Assembly (NCBI GenBank): GCA_934646965.1
Contig: CAKUEZ010000077.1
Coordinates: 1 to 9,602 of the forward strand
Direction: 5' to 3'
DNA length: 9,602 nucleotides
Source of the DNA: an uncultured Collinsella sp.
GTDB lineage: Bacteria > Actinomycetota > Coriobacteriia > Coriobacteriales > Coriobacteriaceae
Position numbers and translations under genes: made by a program. A model generated the notes under the pieces. The model ran no database searches. It was not told where the DNA came from and saw only the letters and a list, made by a program, of their open reading frames with translations. This document shows, one piece after another, positions 5,713 to 9,602 of the stretch; the stretch's first letter is position 1, and each line of letters begins with the position of its first letter.

Positions 5713-6924
5713 TTAGACCAACTTGAAGCCCTTGCGCTTGCCTACGGAGAGGGTGTCGCCCAGTTTGAGGGCGCTGGGGTCGATGTTGTAGCTCTTGGGA
5801 GCCACGGCCTTGCCGTTGATCTTGACACCGCCACCGTCGATATCGCGACGGGCCTGGCCGGTGCTCGCCGAAAGACCCAGGTCCTTGAGCAGGCCGGCGA
5901 GGTAGATCTGGCCCTCGTCGTTAACGGTCAGCTCAACGTGCTTCTCGGGGAAGTCGGCAAGCTGGCCCTCCTTGAACACGCGGTCGAACTCGGCCTGAGC
6001 CTCGTCGCCGGCACCGGCACCATGGTAGGTGTCGCACAGGTCGCGGCCCAGAGCGCGCTTGAGCTCGTAGGGGTCGGCGGAACCGTCGGCCAGGGCGGCG
6101 TCGATCTTATCGACCTCGGCCGGGGTGAGCGAGCTGGCCAGACGGTAGTACTTGCCGATCATCTCGTCGGGGATGGACATGGTCTTGCCGAACATATCCT
6201 TGGGAGCGTCGGTCAGGCCGATGTAGTTGCCATAGGACTTGGACATCTTGCGCACGCCGTCGGTGCCCTCGAGCAGCGGCATGGTGAGCGCGATCTGCGG
6301 TTCCATGCCCATCTTCTCCATGAGCTCGCGGCCGGCAAGCAGGTTGAAGAGCTGGTCGGTGCCGCCCATCTCCACGTCGGCCTTGATCTGAACGGAGTCG
6401 AAGGCCTGCATCACGGGGTACAGGAACTCGTGCAGGGCGATCGGCGTCTGGGACTGATAGCGCTTGGTAAAGTCGTCGCGCTCAAGGATGCGGGCGACGG
6501 TGAACTTGGAGCACACCTGCAGCAGGCCGGCCAGGTCCATCGACAGAATCCAGTCGCCGTTGTGCACGATGGTGGTCTTCTCGGGATCCAGGATCTTCAT
6601 GGCCTGGCTCACGTAGGTCTCGGCGTTGGCCTCGATCTGCTCTTGCGAAAGCTGCGGGCGGGTGGAGTTCTTGCCCGAGGGGTCGCCGATCAGCGCGGTA
6701 CCGTTGCCGATGATGAGGGCGACGTTGTGGCCCAGGTCCTGGAACTGACGCATCTTGCGCAGGGGCACGGCATGGCCCAGGTGCAGGTCGGGGCTGGTGG
6801 GATCGACGCCGAGCTTGATGTTGAGGGGCTCGCCCTTCTCAAGCTTCTTGCGAAGGTCGGCCTCGGGGACGATCTTGGCAGCGCCCGAGGTGATGATACG
6901 CATTTGCTCGTCAACAGACAGCAT
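5713..6924 (-). CDS. tyrS: Tyrosyl-tRNA synthetase, KMSKS-type
   Basis: Class I aminoacyl-tRNA synthetase that charges tRNA-Tyr with tyrosine using ATP, in the cytoplasm. The protein is 403 aa. It shows the HIGH-type signature HLGH at 48-51 after GVDPTSPDL, the KMSKS loop at 226-230, the GGTDQ tyrosine-pocket segment near 187-191 and a C-terminal S4 RNA-binding domain at about 340-400. The canonical KMSKS and the GVDPTSPDLHLGH context place it with the TyrZ-like group rather than the E. coli TyrS type, which has KFGKT. The frame is open upstream to 7020, but ATG 6924 is chosen because AGGAGGA (6931-6937) sits 6 nt before it. It follows the U32 gene by 96 nt, and two hairpins lie downstream. 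I find no T-box-like leader; the gap upstream is too short for one. Confidence 0.97.
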   Translation of the reverse strand: MLSVDEQMRIITSGAAKIVPEADLRKKLEKGEPLNIKLGVDPTSPDLHLGHAVPLRKMRQFQDLGHNVALIIGNGTALIGDPSGKNSTRPQLSQEQIEANAETYVSQAMKILDPEKTTIVHNGDWILSMDLAGLLQVCSKFTVARILERDDFTKRYQSQTPIALHEFLYPVMQAFDSVQIKADVEMGGTDQLFNLLAGRELMEKMGMEPQIALTMPLLEGTDGVRKMSKSYGNYIGLTDAPKDMFGKTMSIPDEMIGKYYRLASSLTPAEVDKIDAALADGSADPYELKRALGRDLCDTYHGAGAGDEAQAEFDRVFKEGQLADFPEKHVELTVNDEGQIYLAGLLKDLGLSASTGQARRDIDGGGVKINGKAVAPKSYNIDPSALKLGDTLSVGKRKGFKLV

Positions 6925-6945
6925 TGGGTATCCTCCTTTTGCTAT

Positions 6946-6972
6946 AGCACCCTCGCCGAATACGGCGGTGCT
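6946..6972 (-). promoter_or_regulatory. Leader hairpin upstream of tyrS
   Basis: AGCACC (6946-6951) pairs with GGTGCT (6967-6972), with an inner GCCG/CGGC stem (6955-6958 with 6963-6966) and a 3-nt bulge. It lies just before the strong tyrS Shine-Dalgarno without covering it, and no U-tract follows on either strand. It may be a leader structure or a chance fold in GC-rich DNA. Confidence 0.3.
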
Positions 6973-7020
6973 GGAAGTCCATAAACTCTCACATGATAAC
7001 AAACTGACGCGACGCGGCAC

Positions 7021-9000
7021 CTACGACAGGAAAATCCTCGTCCTGCCGCATGCGTCAACAGCGACCGGCAGACGCGTGCCGTCGTGCTCGACCAAATAGC
7101 GCGTCTGCTGGCGACGGGCGCAATCCCGGCAATGGGCCCGCCCCGTCGCATCGGTAGCGCAAACGCCCTCGGCAGTCAGCAGGCAGTGCTCGCACACCAT
7201 GAGCTCGGGGCGATCGGCATCGACGGAGCCCAGGACGCCGGGTTCGGCAGCCAGTTCAGCAACACGCTCCTCTTCCTTGCCGAGCAACTCGGCAGGCAAA
7301 AACACGCGTCCTGCCCCAAGCCCTCGAAGCCAGACAAGCGTGGCCCGGTTCGCGCAGAACACCGGCGCCGCCACGTCAAACGCCACGCCCAGCTCGCGGG
7401 CCATCGCCACCTGCCCCAAATTGCGGCAGACCACGCGCCCGGCTCGCTGCATAAGCGACCGAGTCCGCCCGGCATCGCCCGCGCGACACACTTCGTCGAG
7501 CACCACGGTCGCATCGGACAGATCGAGCTCGTCATGCGGGTCCGCATCCATCAGCTCCCAGGCAAAGAACATGCGAGCCAAAGCCCCCTGGGCAGCCGAC
7601 TCCGCCAGTCTCGCCGACTCCGCAGCCGACGCATCGCCATCCACCGCAACGCCCTCGAACGGCAGCACCTCGACGGCGCGCGCAGCGGGCACAACCGCAT
7701 CCGCCTCGGACCGCATACGTTCCAGAGCCGCCGCCGTCTGTTCCAGCACGCCAGCACTGCGAATCAGATACACCTCGCAGCCCGCATCGACCTTGCGCTT
7801 GCAGTGCACGACGACGCGCTCCCCCGCCGCGGCACTCACCTGGCAGGGCACCTGCGGCCAGCGCTTGGGCACATCGGGACGCGCGTCGGCACCCGGATAG
7901 AACCGGATCTCGAGCGTGTCGCCCGCGGACACGGCGGCATCGAGCTCGACGGTCACTTCCTCGTGCCCCACGGCGACCAAGCGGCCCACGCGCACGCCCT
8001 GGTTGATCGCGCGCTCAAAGCTCATGAGCTCGGCACCCGAACGCCCCCGCAGATACGCGTCGGTAAACCCGCGGTTAAACGACCTGCCCAACTCGCGCTC
8101 GAGTACGGCAGCGGCGCCGGCATCCCACGCGCCATCGCGCAGCATGTCGAGCGCTCGGCGCCATACCCGCACCACGTTGAACACATAGTCGGGGTTTTTC
8201 ATACGCCCCTCAATCTTGAGCGACGCCACCCCGGCCCCAACGAGCTCGGGCAGATGCGCGATGCCCAAGTAGTCACGCGGGCACAGCAGGCGGTCGCCCT
8301 CGACGGTAACGACGCTCTGCCCCGCCTCGTCCACCAGGTCATACGCCAGGCGGCAGGGCTGGGTGCAGTCGCCGCGCATCGCCGAGCGTCCGCGCCGCAG
8401 AGCCGAAAACTCGCAGGCGCCCGAATACCCAATGCAAATCGCGCCGTGGCAGAACACCTCGATAGGCACGCCAGTAGCACACAAGGCGGCGATCTCATCG
8501 ACCGTCAGCTCGCGCGCCGTCGTCACGCGCTCGACGCCCAGCTCGTCGGCCACCAGACGCACGGCACCCTCGCTATGAACACCTGCCTGCGTGGACAGGT
8601 GAATCTCGACACCGGGAATCGCCGCACGCAGCGCGCATACCAATCCGGCGTCGGCAACGATCAGGGCATCGGCACCCAGCTCCAGCGCGTGCGCCCCTAA
8701 CGCCACCGCATCGGCCAGCTCGTCATCGAACACAAACGCGTTGAGCGTCACATACACGCGCACGCCATGCGCATGGGCCACGGCACAACCGCGGGCGAAC
8801 TCGTCGTCGGTAAAGCCATGTGCGCTCACGCGGGCGTTAAACCCACCCAGACCCGCATAGACGGCATCAGCACCCGCCGCAATGGCCGCGAGCACCTGAT
8901 CGAGCCCGCCCGCAGGCGCCAGCAGCTCGGGCAGCGCCGTCGCGGTAGCCCCCGGCCTCTCTCCATATTCTCCGTTCGGCCCCGTCGTCCGAATCGCCAT
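7021..9000 (-). CDS. U32-family (peptidase U32-like) protein, probable RNA hydroxylase
   Basis: Members of this family, long labelled peptidase U32 or collagenase-like, include RlhA (23S rRNA C2501 hydroxylation) and TrhP (5-hydroxyuridine in tRNA). The 659-aa length fits the long RlhA/YdcP form with an extra middle domain better than the roughly 450-aa TrhP form. An N-terminal U32 domain starts with PELLAPAGG at about residue 24. The U32 signature EVFCHGAICIGYSGACEFS at 181-199 supplies Cys184, Cys189 and Cys196, followed by Cys212 and Cys216 in DCTQPCR. A C-terminal cysteine cluster (603, 606, 614, 624, 627, 651) looks like a metal- or Fe-S-binding module. The frame is open to a TTG at 9018, but ATG 9000 is chosen for the GAGGAG site 7 nt before it. 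It precedes tyrS on the same strand and diverges from the penicillin-binding protein gene. Confidence 0.9.
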   Translation of the reverse strand: MAIRTTGPNGEYGERPGATATALPELLAPAGGLDQVLAAIAAGADAVYAGLGGFNARVSAHGFTDDEFARGCAVAHAHGVRVYVTLNAFVFDDELADAVALGAHALELGADALIVADAGLVCALRAAIPGVEIHLSTQAGVHSEGAVRLVADELGVERVTTARELTVDEIAALCATGVPIEVFCHGAICIGYSGACEFSALRRGRSAMRGDCTQPCRLAYDLVDEAGQSVVTVEGDRLLCPRDYLGIAHLPELVGAGVASLKIEGRMKNPDYVFNVVRVWRRALDMLRDGAWDAGAAAVLERELGRSFNRGFTDAYLRGRSGAELMSFERAINQGVRVGRLVAVGHEEVTVELDAAVSAGDTLEIRFYPGADARPDVPKRWPQVPCQVSAAAGERVVVHCKRKVDAGCEVYLIRSAGVLEQTAAALERMRSEADAVVPAARAVEVLPFEGVAVDGDASAAESARLAESAAQGALARMFFAWELMDADPHDELDLSDATVVLDEVCRAGDAGRTRSLMQRAGRVVCRNLGQVAMARELGVAFDVAAPVFCANRATLVWLRGLGAGRVFLPAELLGKEEERVAELAAEPGVLGSVDADRPELMVCEHCLLTAEGVCATDATGRAHCRDCARRQQTRYLVEHDGTRLPVAVDACGRTRIFLS

Positions 9001-9059
9001 CGGCAAACTCCTCACCAAGGTATGCAGTCACTCTGAAAATTGCCATTACCCAGCATACA

Positions 9060-9069
9060 CGAGGCCTCG
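9060..9069. repeat. 10-bp palindrome in the divergent U32/PBP intergenic region
   Basis: CGAGGCCTCG is a perfect palindrome, 60 bp before the U32 start and about 100 bp before the PBP start. It could be an operator for either gene, but short GC-rich palindromes are common in such DNA. I found no promoter in 9001-9166 with both a good -35 and a good -10 on either strand. Confidence 0.3.
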
Positions 9070-9076
9070 CGCGCCC

Positions 9077-9137
9077 CGGTTTGGTTTATCGTGTAATAAC
9101 TTATGTCCATCCTGCCCCGGCGGCGCCAACCAAACCG
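9077..9137 (+). promoter_or_regulatory. 10-bp inverted repeat in the PBP leader
   Basis: CGGTTTGGTT (9077-9086) and AACCAAACCG (9128-9137) are exact reverse complements separated by 41 nt. They lie upstream of the GGAGGT Shine-Dalgarno of the penicillin-binding protein. They could form a leader hairpin or a paired protein-binding site. The AT-richer patch between them (TAATAA, TTATG at 9094-9105) is the most likely place for a -10 element. Confidence 0.4.
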
Positions 9138-9166
9138 CCCGGCACGACATACCTGGAGGTCGATAT

Positions 9167-9602
9167 ATGGGTCCTCGCCAACGACAGGGACGCAGTCGTT
9201 CCAAGACGCATGCCCTGCCCATGATCCTGCTCTCGTTTTTGGGCTTTTTGCTTATCGCGGGCGTGGCGTTTGGCATCGGCATGATCGGCAACGTCAACCG
9301 CTGGCTGTCCGATCTGCCCGACTACACCGACGCCAATGCCTATCTGGTAAGCGAACCCACCGAGATCGTCGATTGCAACGGCAACAAGATCGCGAGCTTC
9401 TACACGCAAAACCGCAAGTCCGTCACCAAGGAGCAGGTCTCTCCGTACGTGCTGCAGGGCACCGTCGACGTTGAGGACGAGCGCTTCTACGAGCACGGCG
9501 GTATCGACCTGTGGGGCATCGCACGTGCCGCCGTGGCAACCGCCTCCGGTGGCCACGAGGGGGCATCGACCATCACCCAGCAGCTGGTGCGCAACACCAT
9601 CC
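9167..9602 (+). CDS. Class A penicillin-binding protein, N-terminal part (3' truncated)
   Basis: Bifunctional peptidoglycan synthase: a glycosyltransferase (GT51) polymerises lipid II and a transpeptidase domain, outside this window, would cross-link it. Only the first 145 residues are present; the frame is still open at the window end. A basic cytoplasmic tail (residues 1-17, rich in Arg) is followed by one membrane anchor at about 18-40. The transglycosylase domain then begins with TEIVDCNGNKIASFY. The catalytic Glu103 lies in VEDERFYEHGGID, and the second GT51 motif, GASTITQQLVRN, starts at Gly132. ATG 9167 has a perfect GGAGGT at 9155-9160 with 6-nt spacing. It diverges from the U32 gene across a 166-nt intergenic region with a 10-bp inverted repeat in the leader. 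The presence of the transpeptidase half is inferred from the family. Confidence 0.93.
   Translation, partial: MGPRQRQGRSRSKTHALPMILLSFLGFLLIAGVAFGIGMIGNVNRWLSDLPDYTDANAYLVSEPTEIVDCNGNKIASFYTQNRKSVTKEQVSPYVLQGTVDVEDERFYEHGGIDLWGIARAAVATASGGHEGASTITQQLVRNTI

Noticed and set aside
5938..6984. Plus-strand open frame of 348 codons opposite tyrS
   Set aside because: Antisense shadow, rich in Gly, Leu, Val and His as expected from the complement of the synthetase codons; no family motifs.
6925..7020. Possible T-box leader upstream of tyrS
   Set aside because: The 96-nt gap is too short for a T-box and no T-box consensus or antiterminator/terminator pair is visible.
7084..8700. Plus-strand open frame of 538 codons opposite the U32 gene
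   Set aside because: It mirrors the coding strand of a well-supported U32 protein, has no ribosome site, and its translation is low-complexity in the manner of antisense frames in high-GC DNA.

Overview
The window is high-GC chromosomal DNA with compact, mostly housekeeping genes. Strong AGGAGG-like ribosome binding sites, the citrate synthase type, the KMSKS-type tyrosyl-tRNA synthetase and the long U32 protein suggest an anaerobic gut actinobacterium of the Coriobacteriia (Collinsella-like). That taxonomic call is inference from protein style and base composition, not from a database search.

Layout. Plus strand: the last codons of an unidentified gene (ends 71), citrate synthase (149-1567) closed by a clear intrinsic terminator, and a Cof-type HAD phosphatase (1656-2498). 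A cluster of short GGGGAC hairpin repeats follows (about 2496-2640). Minus strand: a second Cof-type HAD phosphatase (3431 down to 2637), two more repeats (3582-3644), adenine deaminase (5458-3638), an intergenic stretch with two strong hairpins (5582-5684), tyrosyl-tRNA synthetase (6924-5713) and a U32-family protein (9000-7021). Diverging from the U32 gene on the plus strand is the start of a class A penicillin-binding protein (9167 to the window end).

Function. The genes do not form one pathway. They cover citrate formation (probably for 2-oxoglutarate and glutamate supply), sugar- or nucleotide-phosphate turnover (two HAD enzymes), purine salvage (adenine to hypoxanthine), tRNA-Tyr charging, probable RNA hydroxylation (U32) and peptidoglycan synthesis. 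I see no defence system, CRISPR array, tRNA/rRNA gene, intact transposase or prophage.

What stands out is non-coding. (1) A family of hairpins with a conserved 13-nt GGGGAC...CTTA loop and stems that change on both sides together is clustered at gene 3' ends. In two copies or their flanks the first three bases of the unit act as the TAG stop codon of the adjacent gene. (2) A long hairpin contains the Shine-Dalgarno sequence of the second HAD gene. (3) A near-perfect 22-bp inverted repeat lies between tyrS and the adenine deaminase gene. These are the best candidates for a second look; none is proven to be a new system.
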